Below, piece by piece: positions 1-6,025 of a stretch of 6,432 bases of DNA. Origin of the DNA: Phenylobacterium sp. (GTDB lineage: Bacteria; Pseudomonadota; Alphaproteobacteria; Caulobacterales; Caulobacteraceae); contig JAQGIX010000090.1 in assembly GCA_028290925.1 (NCBI GenBank), forward strand, positions 1 through 6,432. Reading direction: 5' to 3'. The translations under genes and the position numbers were made by a program. How positions within the stretch are numbered: the stretch's first letter is position 1; the number at the start of each line of letters is the position of its first letter. Under the pieces are notes generated by a model. The model saw only the letters and a list, made by a program, of their open reading frames with translations. It made no database searches and was not told the DNA's origin.

Positions 1-551
1 TTCACCGGGTCTCCGCCGATGCCCACGGCCGTCGTCTGGCCGAGGCCCACCTGAGTGGTCTGGAACACGGCCTCATAGGTAAGGGTGCCGGAGCGGGAGA
101 CAACGCCCACCGAGCCCTTCTTGAAGATGTTTCCCGGCATGATGCCTATTTTGCATTCATCCGGGGTGAGCACGCCGGGGCAATTGGGCCCGATCAGCCT
201 GGATTTCGAGCCGCACAGCGAGCGCTTCACCTTGACCATGTCGGCCACCGGGATGCCCTCGGTGATGCAGATGATCAGCGGGACCTCGGCGTCGATGGCT
301 TCCAGGATCGAGTCCGCGGCGAAGGGCGGCGGCACGTAGATCACCGAGGCCTCGGCGCCGGTCTCCCTCACCGCCTCGCCGACCGTGTTGAACACCGGCA
401 GGCCGATGTGGGTGATGCCGCCTTTGCCGGGGGTGACGCCGCCGACCATCTTCGTCCCGTAGGCGATCGCCTGCTCGGAATGGAAGGTGCCCTGCGCGCC
501 GGTGATGCCCTGGCAGATGACCCGGGTGTTCTTGTTGATCAGGATCGACAT
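1..551 (-). CDS. sucD: Succinyl-CoA synthetase alpha subunit, N-terminal 183 residues (cut by window edge)
   Basis: This is the CoA-binding alpha subunit of succinyl-CoA synthetase (ADP-forming). With SucC it interconverts succinyl-CoA and succinate with substrate-level phosphorylation in the cytosolic TCA cycle. Translation from the ATG at 551 begins MSILINKNTRVICQG and closely follows E. coli SucD from memory. The Rossmann CoA-binding loop GITGAQG lies at residues 15-21, YGTKMVGGVTPGKGG at 31-45, GPNCPG at 121-126 and VSRSGTLTYE at 151-160. The frame is open to base 1 and stops in mid-codon after IGGDPV, so roughly the last 105 residues are outside the window, including the phosphohistidine (His246 in E. 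coli). The start lies three bases after the sucC stop with no clear Shine-Dalgarno of its own, which points to co-transcription and translational coupling with sucC. Nothing looks broken; the truncation is only the window edge. Confidence 0.97.
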   Translation of the reverse strand, partial: MSILINKNTRVICQGITGAQGTFHSEQAIAYGTKMVGGVTPGKGGITHIGLPVFNTVGEAVRETGAEASVIYVPPPFAADSILEAIDAEVPLIICITEGIPVADMVKVKRSLCGSKSRLIGPNCPGVLTPDECKIGIMPGNIFKKGSVGVVSRSGTLTYEAVFQTTQVGLGQTTAVGIGGDPV

Positions 552-554
552 GAG

Positions 555-1754
555 TTACTGAGCGCCCCGCACGGCCTTGACGATCTTCTCGGCGCCGTCC
601 GAGAGGTCGTTGGCGGCGATGACGTTGAGGCCGCTCTCGTTGATGATCTTCTTGCCGAGCTCGGCGTTGGTGCCTTCCAGGCGCACGACCAGCGGCACCT
701 GCAGCCCCACCTGCTTGACCGCGGCCACCACGCCCATGGCCAGGATGTCGCAGCGGGCGATGCCGCCGAAGATGTTGACCAGGATGCCCTTCACGTTGGG
801 GTCGGCGATGATGATCTTGAAGGCCGCCGTCACCTTGGCCTCGTCGGCGCCGCCGCCCACGTCCAGGAAGTTGGCCGGCTCCGCGCCGTAGAGCTTGATG
901 ATGTCCATGGTGGCCATGGCCAGGCCCGCGCCGTTGACCATGCAGCCGATGTCGCCGTCGAGGGCGATGTAGGAGAGGTCGTACTTCGACGCCTCGATCT
1001 CCTTCGGATCCTCCTCGCTCTCGTCGCGCAGGGTGACGATCTCGGGGTGGCGGAACAGGGCGTTGTCGTCGAACGACACCTTGGCGTCGAGCACCCGCAG
1101 CTGGTCATCGGCCGTGACGATCAGCGGGTTGACCTCCAGCATCGCCATGTCCTTGGCCACGAAGGCCGCATAGAGCTGACCCAGCAAGGTGCGCGCCTGC
1201 TTCGCGAGGTCGCCCTTCAGGCCCAGCGACTGCGCCAGCATCAGGCCGTGGTGCGGCCAAACCCCGGTCGCGGGATCAATGGTGAAGGTGTGGATGCGCT
1301 CCGGCGTCGCGTGGGCCACCTCCTCGATGTCCATGCCGCCCTCGGTGGAGGCGACCACCGCCACGCGGCTGGTCTCGCGGTCCACCAGCAGGGAGAGGTA
1401 GAATTCCCTGGCGATCTGCGCGCCTTCCTCGATGTAGAGGCGGTTGACCTGCTTGCCCTTGGGCCCGGTCTGATGGGTCACCAGGACCCGGCCCAGCATC
1501 TCCTGCGCGTTGGCGCGGACGTCCTCGACGCTCTTCACCACCCGGACCCCGCCCTTGGCCTCCGGGCCGAGGCCTTCAAACCGCCCCTTGCCGCGCCCGC
1601 CGGCGTGGATCTGCGACTTCACGACGAAGACCGGGCCACCCAGCTGCCTGGCCGCCTCGGCGGCTTCATCGGGGGTGAAAGCGGGAAAGCCGCGCGGGAC
1701 CGCCACGCCGAACTCGGAGAGGACGGCTTTGGCTTGGTGTTCGTGGATGTTCAT
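555..1754 (-). CDS. sucC: Succinyl-CoA synthetase beta subunit (ADP-forming)
   Basis: This is the nucleotide-binding subunit of succinyl-CoA synthetase. It forms the active enzyme with SucD, encoded immediately downstream. The 399 residues begin MNIHEHQAKA, matching the family start. The ATP-grasp domain shows K46 and the GGRGKG loop (52-57). EVNP at 207-210 and LDAK at 222-225 supply the Mg ligands (N209 and D223, equivalent to E. coli N199 and D213). The C-terminal ligase domain has NGAGLAMATMD (274-284), FLDVGGGAD (297-304) and NIFGGIARCD (327-336). About ten extra residues after G57 account for the offset from the 388-residue E. coli protein, a difference I associate with alphaproteobacterial and mitochondrial forms. 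Residue 20 is proline as in E. coli; the GTP-specific animal subunit has glutamine there, so ATP use is more likely (inference). The gene has its own promoter at 1820-1848. Confidence 0.98.
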   Translation of the reverse strand: MNIHEHQAKAVLSEFGVAVPRGFPAFTPDEAAEAARQLGGPVFVVKSQIHAGGRGKGRFEGLGPEAKGGVRVVKSVEDVRANAQEMLGRVLVTHQTGPKGKQVNRLYIEEGAQIAREFYLSLLVDRETSRVAVVASTEGGMDIEEVAHATPERIHTFTIDPATGVWPHHGLMLAQSLGLKGDLAKQARTLLGQLYAAFVAKDMAMLEVNPLIVTADDQLRVLDAKVSFDDNALFRHPEIVTLRDESEEDPKEIEASKYDLSYIALDGDIGCMVNGAGLAMATMDIIKLYGAEPANFLDVGGGADEAKVTAAFKIIIADPNVKGILVNIFGGIARCDILAMGVVAAVKQVGLQVPLVVRLEGTNAELGKKIINESGLNVIAANDLSDGAEKIVKAVRGAQ

Positions 1755-1758
1755 GGAG

Positions 1759-1764
1759 CCTTTT
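1759..1764 (-). promoter_or_regulatory. Ribosome binding site of sucC
   Basis: AAAAGG on the minus strand lies four bases before the ATG at 1754. It is a partial Shine-Dalgarno match that supports the start giving MNIHEHQ, which also agrees with family N-termini. Confidence 0.6.
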
Positions 1765-1784
1765 GGGCGCTTGCCAAATCGCCT

Positions 1785-1798
1785 CGCCGCATGCGGCG
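1785..1798. repeat. Perfect 14-base palindrome in the sucC leader
   Basis: CGCCGCATGCGGCG reads the same on both strands. It lies between the predicted sucC transcription start (about 1813) and the ribosome binding site at 1759-1764. In RNA it could form a five-pair GC stem closed by a CAUG loop about 20 bases upstream of the Shine-Dalgarno; as DNA it could be a dimer-binding operator. In such GC-rich sequence, chance is a real alternative. Confidence 0.5.
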
Positions 1799-1819
1799 GG
1801 CCGCGGGCGAGTGGCGGCG

Positions 1820-1848
1820 GTTATAGGCGCCGCGTCCGGCGATGACAA
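1820..1848 (-). promoter_or_regulatory. Sigma70-type promoter of sucCD
   Basis: On the minus strand, TTGTCA (1848-1843) is followed by exactly 17 bases and then TATAAC (1825-1820). Each hexamer differs from TTGACA/TATAAT at one position, and the spacer is the optimal length. TATAAC is the only AT-rich hexamer in a very GC-rich stretch. Initiation would fall near 1813, giving a leader of about 59 nt before sucC. This shows that sucCD need not depend on read-through from the glycosyltransferase gene upstream. Confidence 0.78.
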
Positions 1849-1863
1849 CCGCGTGAGGTCGCT

Positions 1864-1917
1864 AAAACGCCGGTCGCTGGCCGAGCAACCGCCAGCAGAA
1901 GCGGCAACCGCTTTTGC
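1864..1917 (-). terminator. Possible weak terminator: two adjoining stem-loops after the glycosyltransferase gene
   Basis: About 28 bases beyond the stop codon at 1945, the minus-strand transcript first meets a stem at 1917-1895. It has nine of ten pairs matched, core AAGCGG/CCGCTT and loop TTG. A second stem follows at 1896-1876, with arms GCTGGC/GCCAGC and a nine-base loop. A run of four U (1867-1864) comes eight bases after the second stem. The U tract is short and not adjacent to the stem, so this is at best a weak intrinsic terminator. Position is its main support: it lies between the fusion gene and the sucC promoter. Confidence 0.33.
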
Positions 1918-1944
1918 GTCCGGCTGCGCTTAGAGAAAATCCTG

Positions 1945-4900
1945 TCAGCCGACGCCTTCCAGGGCCGCGGTCGCCCGCCGTTCGAGCTTGCCCCAGCTGA
2001 CCCGGGCGCCGTTCAGCGCCGCGTCGATCGAGCGGACCACGACGGAGTACATCAGCTGCCGGTAGCCGAACCGCTGGATCGGCATCCAGATCACGTCGGC
2101 CCAGGGCGCGCGCCGCTCCAGGGCCATGCCGAGCGCGCCGGCCGAGAGGTCCAGGAAGATGAACGCCGCCCAGTAGAACAGCGGCCGGATCAGGTCGTCC
2201 GGCGACCATTCCTGCGGGTGCCACGCCCAGCTGTAGGCCGAGGAAATGATGCTCCAGATGATCGCCAGGTCGACCAGCGGCGCGATGGCGGTGAGCAGGA
2301 TCTGGAACAGCCAGATCTGCGGCAGGGCCACGAACCCCAGCACCGGGTGCTTCAGGTCGAACAGGCCGGCGCGATGCTTCCAGATGCACTGCAGGGTGCC
2401 GAACGACCAGCGGAAGCGCTGCTTCAGCAGGCCGGCCACGGTTTCCGGCGCCTCGGTGTAGGCGCGCGCGTCCGGATCGAACTCGATGCGCCAGCCGGCC
2501 CGCTGGGCCCCCAGCGTCAGGTCCTGGTCTTCGGCCAGCGTGTCGGCCGGATAGCCGCCGAGCGTCTCGAGCGCCGAACGGCGCCACGCGCCCACCGCGC
2601 CCGGGACCACGGTCACCGCGCCCAGCGCCGCCAGCGCCCGGCGCTCCAGGTTCTGGGCGGTGACATATTCCAGCGCCTGCCAGCGGGTGATCAGGTTGCG
2701 GCGGTTGCCCACCAGGGCGTTGCCGGCCACCGCGCCCACCTTGGGATCGACGAACCAGCGGGCGAGCTTGGGGATGGTGTCCGGCGGGAACAGGGTGTCG
2801 GCGTCGAGCGCCACGATCACCTCGCCCTTGGCCTCCACCAGGCCGCGGTTCAGCGCCAGCGCCTTGCCGCCGTTCTCGAAGGACATCAGCCGCACGCGCG
2901 GCTCGCCGGCGAAGGCCTCGCGGACCACCTCGGAGGTGCGGTCCGACGAGCCGTCGTCGAGCACCAGGACCTCCAGCTTTTCCCAGTGGGAGGCCAGGAT
3001 GCGGCGCACCGAGGCGACGATCACCTTCTCCTCGTTGAAGCAGGGGATCAGCACGCTGACCAGATGTCCGGCGGCGGCGTCCAGGATCGCAGGCGTCCGC
3101 CGGGCGATGCGCAGCCGGTGCAGCAGGGCGAGCGGCGCCAGGAACAGCAGGCGGGCGACGCCCAGCACGATGGCGGCGATGAACAGCGCGGAGAGCACCA
3201 TCTCCACATCGTGGAAGAAGCCGAAGCCGACCCGGTCGAGCATCAGCTCGAAGGACGAGCGGGCGGTGGGCGGCATGGCCTGCTGGGGGGTCATACCGGC
3301 CAGCTCGCCGATGGTCACCAGCTTGTAGCCATGGGCCCGGATCGCATCGATCAGCCCCGGCAGGGCCTCGACCGTGCGACTGCGGTCGCCGCCGGAATCG
3401 TGCAGCAGGATCACCTGGCCGGGCCGCACCGTGTCCTGCAGCCGCGAGATGGCGGTGTCGATGATGTGCTTCGGCTCGGGCTTCTTCCAGTCGTCGGGAT
3501 CGATGCGCAGGCCGACCGACAGATAGCCCTGGGCCTGGGCCTGCAGCAGCGGGGCCACCTCGCGCGGGGTCGACGGTTCGGCGTCTCCGAAGAACGGCGG
3601 GCGGAACAGCCGCGTCGAGCGCCCGGTCAGGGTCTCGAACAGCCGCTGGGTGGCGGTCAGCTCCACCGTCGTCTGGGCGGCCGGGATCTCGGCGATGTTC
3701 GGATGGGTCCAGGTGTGGCCGCCGACGTCGTGGCCCTCGCGCACCTCGCGGGTCACCAGGTCCGGGAAGCGCTGCATGTTCTTGCCGATGACGAAGAAGG
3801 TGGCCGGCGCGTGCTTCTGCTTCAGGATGTCGAGGATCTTCGCCGTCCAGCGGCCGTCGGGTCCGTCGTCGAAGGTGATCGCCGCCCAGCCCGGATGGAA
3901 GCCGTAGCGCTGGATCACATAGGACGTCGGCAGAGCGTCATAGGTCTCCCCCGAGATCAGGCCGGTGTCGGCGTCGAACTCCAGCCCCCGGTGGCCGGGC
4001 TTGGGGATGTCCGACACGTGCAGCACCTCGCCCTGGCCGTCGAAGTTGACGTCCTGGCCGGGCTTCAGGATGTCGAGGTCCTGGGGGCTGGCCTGGCCGA
4101 AGCCGTGGCGCAGCAGCTTCCAGCTGAGCTGGTCCTCGCCGCCCATCCGCCACAGCGCATAGCCCATGGGCCGGAAGCCATCGGCGACCTTGATCTGGTT
4201 GAAGAGCGTCGAGGCGTCGAGGAACCAGACGGTGTGCTGGCGGCCGTCGGCGTTGTAGTCGAAATGCGGGTTGAGCTCGGTGTCGTCCATCATCGGCTGG
4301 GCGCCGGAGTCGTGGGCGATCTGGGTCGCCTCGTTGAAGGTCACCGCCTCCGCCCGGCCCGGATCGGCGCCCTTCGGCAGCGTCCAGTCGTAGCCGTAAG
4401 CGCCCAGCGCCAGCACCGTGTGGGCCGGATCGAGCTCGCCCATCCGCTGCTCGAGCTCGTGCTCGAACCATTGTTGGCCGGCGGCCGGCCCGGCCGAGCC
4501 GGTGCCCCAGTGCTGGTCGTAGGCCATCAGCACCACGGCGTCGGAGGAGGCCGCCAGCCGCTTCAGGGGCCAGCTGTCGTCGGCGAAGGGGGCGGTCACC
4601 CAGACTTCGCGGCCCAGCGGCTTCAGCGCCGCGCGGGCGTCGGCGACCAGCGCCGGATAGGCCTGCGCCGCCTGCGGCGAGAGGTTCTCGAAGTCGAAGA
4701 CGTAGCCGGCGTAGCCGCGCTTGGGCGCCAGCTGGACCAGGTTCTGGATCAGCCGTTTGCGGGCCAGCGGGTTGAGGATCACGGCGTCGGCCGCGGGACC
4801 GTTGAAGACGCCGTCCTTGGCGTTGTGGATGCCGGGCAGCAGCGACGGCGGCTTCTTGGCCGAGGCGATGATCGCCCGGGCCTGCGCGTCGGAGGTGACC

Positions 4901-5295
4901 TCCAGCTCGCCCTTGGCGCCGGCCAGTGCGATCCACTGCGGCGAGACCACGTCCAGCTGGTCCACGTGGTCGGCCAGGGATTCGCGGCTGTTCTCGTCCC
5001 AGGAGACGTAGAAGCCCACCGCAAGCGGCCGCGCCAGGCCGCCGGTCGTCGGGTTGCGGGGGTGCGGGATCTTGGTCCACTCCCGCCGGCCCTTCAGGTG
5101 CTTGGTGTTCTCCTGGTGCAGGGCCTGCAGGATGTGCGGGTCCTTCAGCGCCAGGCTGGGCAGGTGGGGCGCCACGGCCAGGGTCGCGAAGAACGCGGCC
5201 ACGAGCAGCGCGGCCAGCGCCAGCAACAGGCCGCCGGACAGTCGGACCAGGCGCGCGCGGCGCCCCGACGGGTCATGAAAAATGAGTTCGGCCAT
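1945..5295 (-). CDS. Membrane-bound tri-domain protein: GH18-like glycosidase, NodB polysaccharide deacetylase and processive GT2 glycosyltransferase
   Basis: This 1116-residue protein probably synthesises, exports and modifies a beta-linked N-acetylhexosamine polymer (inference from domains). In order: a basic N-terminus and membrane segment (about 20-44); a GH18-like domain (about 90-400) with YVFDFE at 198-203 (D201, E203), MAYD at 257-260 and GYALWRMGGED at 378-388; a family-specific linker (about 400-465); and a NodB deacetylase (about 470-665) with TFDDGP (D476, D477), HTWTH (metal ligands H527 and H531), RPP (565-567), DDW (601-603) and LLHD (630-633). A second membrane segment (about 697-725) precedes the GT2 domain (about 745-970), with DDGSSD (780-785), DAD (831-833), ED (922-923) and QRFRW (959-963), the QxxRW mark of processive synthases. 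Further membrane segments lie near 987-1018 and 1036-1058. Positive-inside charges place the hydrolase and deacetylase in the periplasm and the transferase in the cytosol. An in-frame TAG three codons upstream fixes the ATG at 5295 as the earliest ATG start; its Shine-Dalgarno is poor. The exact substrate is unknown. Confidence 0.93.
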   Translation of the reverse strand: MAELIFHDPSGRRARLVRLSGGLLLALAALLVAAFFATLAVAPHLPSLALKDPHILQALHQENTKHLKGRREWTKIPHPRNPTTGGLARPLAVGFYVSWDENSRESLADHVDQLDVVSPQWIALAGAKGELEVTSDAQARAIIASAKKPPSLLPGIHNAKDGVFNGPAADAVILNPLARKRLIQNLVQLAPKRGYAGYVFDFENLSPQAAQAYPALVADARAALKPLGREVWVTAPFADDSWPLKRLAASSDAVVLMAYDQHWGTGSAGPAAGQQWFEHELEQRMGELDPAHTVLALGAYGYDWTLPKGADPGRAEAVTFNEATQIAHDSGAQPMMDDTELNPHFDYNADGRQHTVWFLDASTLFNQIKVADGFRPMGYALWRMGGEDQLSWKLLRHGFGQASPQDLDILKPGQDVNFDGQGEVLHVSDIPKPGHRGLEFDADTGLISGETYDALPTSYVIQRYGFHPGWAAITFDDGPDGRWTAKILDILKQKHAPATFFVIGKNMQRFPDLVTREVREGHDVGGHTWTHPNIAEIPAAQTTVELTATQRLFETLTGRSTRLFRPPFFGDAEPSTPREVAPLLQAQAQGYLSVGLRIDPDDWKKPEPKHIIDTAISRLQDTVRPGQVILLHDSGGDRSRTVEALPGLIDAIRAHGYKLVTIGELAGMTPQQAMPPTARSSFELMLDRVGFGFFHDVEMVLSALFIAAIVLGVARLLFLAPLALLHRLRIARRTPAILDAAAGHLVSVLIPCFNEEKVIVASVRRILASHWEKLEVLVLDDGSSDRTSEVVREAFAGEPRVRLMSFENGGKALALNRGLVEAKGEVIVALDADTLFPPDTIPKLARWFVDPKVGAVAGNALVGNRRNLITRWQALEYVTAQNLERRALAALGAVTVVPGAVGAWRRSALETLGGYPADTLAEDQDLTLGAQRAGWRIEFDPDARAYTEAPETVAGLLKQRFRWSFGTLQCIWKHRAGLFDLKHPVLGFVALPQIWLFQILLTAIAPLVDLAIIWSIISSAYSWAWHPQEWSPDDLIRPLFYWAAFIFLDLSAGALGMALERRAPWADVIWMPIQRFGYRQLMYSVVVRSIDAALNGARVSWGKLERRATAALEGVG

Positions 5296-5317
5296 GGCCG
5301 GCTAAGGATCGCCCCAA

Positions 5318-5344
5318 CTTCGGGCAGCCATATGATCCCCGAAG
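5318..5344. repeat. 7-bp inverted repeat upstream of the glycosyltransferase fusion gene
   Basis: CTTCGGG (5318-5324) and CCCGAAG (5338-5344) are perfect inverted copies separated by 13 bases that contain CATATG. The element starts 23 bases upstream of the ATG at 5295, within the 82-base spacer to the DUF2306 gene. It has no U tract on the minus strand, so it is not a standard terminator. It could be an operator or a leader hairpin covering the weak ribosome-binding region. Confidence 0.4.
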
Positions 5345-5377
5345 GTGTCGGAAGCTAGACGCGCCTCGGCCGTACCG

Positions 5378-5962
5378 CTAGCCGAACAAGACCTGCCAAA
5401 GCATCCGACCCGGCAAAAACGCCGCGATTCCGGCGATGCCAAGGCCGCCGACGACGAATCCGCTGAGCACCGCGGCGTGCCGTGCGACATCGTGACGCCG
5501 CGCCGCCAGCACCGCGCGGGGCACGGAAACGAAGGTCAGCAGGGCGAACAGGTGCAGCAGTCCCAGCCCGTGGAAGCTCGGCCCGATCGGGGCCGCGCGG
5601 ATGAACAGGGTGCTGATCGCCGTGCCGACCATGGTCACGGCCCAGGCCCAGCCCAGGAGGCGGTGCAGCCGGTCGCCCTTGACCCCGGCCAACAGGACCC
5701 CGGTGACCGCCATGGCGGCCAGGATGCTCGCCAGGTGGATCTGGATCGCCAGGGAGGCGTGGAGGATCGGCGCCAGGTTCGGCGCGTGCGGCCGCTGGGT
5801 GACCAGGGCGCGGGCGATCGCGGGCCCCACCACGCCCAGCCGCGGACCGATGGCCAGCAGGATGACGCCGCCGGCGATGGCGAAGGCGCCCAGCGCGGCG
5901 CGGCCCAGCGAGCGGCGCAGCAGCGGCCCGTAGCCCGCGGTTGACAGAGCCGGTTGCGACAC
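5378..5962 (-). CDS. DUF2306-type multi-pass membrane protein
   Basis: This predicted inner-membrane protein has 194 residues and unknown biochemical function. From the GTG at 5962 it reads MSQPALSTAG and has hydrophobic segments near residues 21-39, 70-93, 103-121, 133-150 and 163-183. Histidines stand at or near segment ends (H68, H76, H100, H131, H137, H162). The order of motifs (IQIHL at 74-78, LHRLLGW at 99-105, STLFIR at 117-122, HLF at 137-139, RHAAV at 161-165, PGR at 184-186) resembles the DUF2306 (PF10067) family as I know it; the histidine pattern might bind metal or haem, which is speculation. The frame stays open upstream to 6403, but that part is hydrophilic, unlike the family, and overlaps the divergent gene. 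GTG at 5962 with GGGAGGAG just upstream is therefore the better start. The fusion gene lies 82 bases downstream on the same strand, so co-transcription is possible. Confidence 0.82.
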   Translation of the reverse strand: MSQPALSTAGYGPLLRRSLGRAALGAFAIAGGVILLAIGPRLGVVGPAIARALVTQRPHAPNLAPILHASLAIQIHLASILAAMAVTGVLLAGVKGDRLHRLLGWAWAVTMVGTAISTLFIRAAPIGPSFHGLGLLHLFALLTFVSVPRAVLAARRHDVARHAAVLSGFVVGGLGIAGIAAFLPGRMLWQVLFG

Positions 5963-5964
5963 TT

Positions 5965-5972
5965 CTCCTCCC
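5965..5972 (-). promoter_or_regulatory. Strong Shine-Dalgarno that decides the GTG start at 5962
   Basis: GGGAGGAG on the minus strand ends two bases before the GTG; its GGAGG core is four bases away. It is the best ribosome binding site in the window. It marks GTG 5962 as the start of the DUF2306 protein, in preference to the in-frame ATG at 6403. Confidence 0.8.
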
Positions 5973-5981
5973 GACGGATGC

Positions 5982-6003
5982 GCGACGCAGGACGTTGCGT
6001 CGC
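5982..6003. promoter_or_regulatory. Perfect 8+6+8 inverted repeat between divergent genes (candidate operator)
   Basis: GCGACGCA (5982-5989) and TGCGTCGC (5996-6003) are perfect inverted copies around the six-base spacer GGACGT. The dyad centre is about 30 bases from the DUF2306 start and about 33 bases from the proposed start of the plus-strand gene, so it is nearly centred in the shared spacer. A 22-base dyad of this form suits a dimeric DNA-binding protein controlling both directions. I see no convincing -35/-10 pair for either gene here. Confidence 0.5.
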
Positions 6004-6013
6004 CGGAAGGTCT

Positions 6014-6020
6014 GGCGGAG
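6014..6020 (+). promoter_or_regulatory. Ribosome binding site of the right-edge membrane protein gene
   Basis: GGCGGAG ends five bases before the TTG at 6026 and eleven before the in-frame GTG at 6032. Spacing favours TTG. The upstream in-frame ATG at 5978 has no Shine-Dalgarno and would make the coding region run through the inverted repeat at 5982-6003. Confidence 0.45.
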
Positions 6021-6025
6021 CGGTC

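Noticed and set aside
408..1826. A 472-codon plus-strand open frame opposite sucC and the start of sucD.
   Set aside because: Composition is His/Asp/Val/Leu/Arg-rich without motifs. The minus strand encodes unmistakable SucC and SucD, so this is an antisense shadow.
1862..2587. A 241-codon minus-strand frame overlapping the end of the fusion gene in another frame.
   Set aside because: Gly/Arg/Ala/Pro-rich translation without domains. The overlapping GT2 frame carries the ED and QRFRW motifs and the membrane segments, so no frameshift or second gene is needed.
2218..5358. A 1046-codon open frame on the plus strand opposite the fusion gene.
   Set aside because: Its translation is low-complexity, rich in Gln/Arg/His/Gly/Val, with no recognisable domain. 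It is the mirror of a GC-biased coding strand, while the minus strand encodes intact catalytic motifs throughout.
5978..5980. ATG as an alternative start of the right-edge membrane protein gene.
   Set aside because: It is in frame but has no Shine-Dalgarno, lies only 15 bases from the divergent GTG start, and would place the perfect inverted repeat inside coding sequence. TTG 6026 has GGCGGAG at good spacing. Not fully excluded.
1755..6025. Looked for CcrM methylation sites (GANTC) and CtrA-type TTAA boxes in the three intergenic spacers (1755-1944, 5296-5377, 5963-6025), as might be expected for a cell-cycle-controlled gene in Caulobacter.
   Set aside because: None found in the spacers. GANTC occurs only within coding sequence, for example near 309, 3396 and 4979.
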